From Ignavibacteria bacterium UBA4661 (GTDB taxonomy: Bacteria > Bacteroidota > Ignavibacteria > Kapaibacteriales > UBA4661): 6,553 nt of DNA. Both the position numbers and the translations under genes were made by a program. The notes under the pieces are model-generated. The model made no database searches and was not told the origin of the DNA. It saw only the letters and a program-made list of their open reading frames with translations. The stretch covers positions 1 through 6,553 of the forward strand of contig DHLT01000011.1 of the NCBI GenBank assembly GCA_002405405.1, written 5' to 3'. Positions 6,154 through 6,553 of this stretch are shown in pieces; position 1 is the first letter of the stretch; every line of letters begins with the position of its first letter.

Positions 6154-6553
6154 ATGCTTGAATTAACAGCTGTATCAAAAACCTTTGCCGGCGGTGTTAA
6201 AGCCGTACAAAATGCATCATTTCGTGTAGGTAAAGGTCAGGTTCTAGGTATCCTTGGTCCTAATGGTGCCGGCAAGACAACCTTGCTTTCCTTGCTCTCT
6301 AGCTACCTCTTTCCAAGCAAAGGCGATGTTTTCGTACTCGGATCCCAATTGGGCAATATCGACAGTAGTGAATTGAAAACAAGAGTGGGTTTGACGTCAG
6401 CCTCACTCTTGAACCTTATCCCTGCCGATGAGACGGTCGAAGATCTTGTCGCTTCGAGCGCGTATGCAGTTTTCGGACGTTGGATCGAGGAGTACGACAT
6501 CTGGGATGAATCCAGAGTAGGAGCTCTCCTCTCAGCGCTCGGCGTTAAGGAAC
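6154..6553 (+). CDS. ABC transporter ATP-binding protein, N-terminal part
   Basis: The first 133 codons of an ABC ATPase; the gene continues beyond the window, so the signature motif and Walker B are not visible. Such proteins hydrolyse ATP on the cytoplasmic side of a membrane transporter. Walker A is GPNGAGKTT (35-43). Residues 1-43 (VKAVQNASFRV, GQVLGILGPNG) look like a NatA/DrrA-type drug or Na+ exporter ATPase. Residues from about 44 on (SSYLFPSKG, VLGSQLGNID, ELKTRVGLTSASL, YAVFGRW) look like the YlmA-type ATPases frequent in Actinobacteria, and the usual Q-loop glutamine is not evident after VGL. A hand count gives about 44% GC in 6161-6280 and about 51% in 6281-6550. The gene may therefore be a hybrid. 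ATG 6154 follows a pyrimidine tract with no Shine-Dalgarno sequence. The transported substrate is unknown. Confidence 0.88.
   Translation, partial: MLELTAVSKTFAGGVKAVQNASFRVGKGQVLGILGPNGAGKTTLLSLLSSYLFPSKGDVFVLGSQLGNIDSSELKTRVGLTSASLLNLIPADETVEDLVASSAYAVFGRWIEEYDIWDESRVGALLSALGVKE

Overview
The window reads as ordinary chromosomal DNA from an uncultured bacterium of the Bacteroidota/Chlorobiota/Kapabacteria side of the tree. Three things point there. The primary sigma factor is short (287 residues), lacks region 1.1 and opens with an [14 protein letters not shown] N-terminus. The cytochrome-like lipoprotein carries a CX4CH haem motif next to a normal CXXCH. Most start codons have no Shine-Dalgarno sequence but follow AT- or pyrimidine-rich leaders. 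The phylum is inferred from these traits, not demonstrated.

Layout. Bases 1-2951 hold three genes in the same direction: the 3' end of a TsaB-like tRNA t6A gene (1-381), a phosphoglucosamine mutase gene of the glmM type (448-1839) and dprA (1848-2951, 8 bases after glmM). A nitroreductase-family gene (2938-3732, minus) converges on dprA and overlaps it by 14 bases. A 428-base non-coding stretch separates it from the divergent primary sigma factor gene (4161-5024, plus). A perfect 12-bp hairpin (5056-5086) lies between the sigma gene and a convergent gene for a two-haem cytochrome-like lipoprotein (5132-5854, minus). After a further 299-base intergenic region with a nested inverted repeat, an ABC-transporter ATPase gene (6154-6553, plus) runs off the end.

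The genes are mostly housekeeping: tRNA modification, amino-sugar supply for the envelope, DNA uptake and recombination, transcription initiation. There is no tRNA, rRNA, CRISPR array, transposase or phage gene, and I found no convincing new multi-gene system.

The unusual content is three local anomalies in otherwise conserved genes. First, one TAA codon interrupts glmM just after the catalytic serine, with the same frame open and conserved on both sides. Second, seven residues in sigma region 4.2, right after the -35 recognition helix, do not match the family (VGGNNQW where EKAIRRL is usual). Third, the ABC ATPase appears to change family and base composition at its Walker A motif. Each could be biological, but three in 6.5 kb make sequence error or a chimeric assembly a serious explanation, and raw reads should be checked first.
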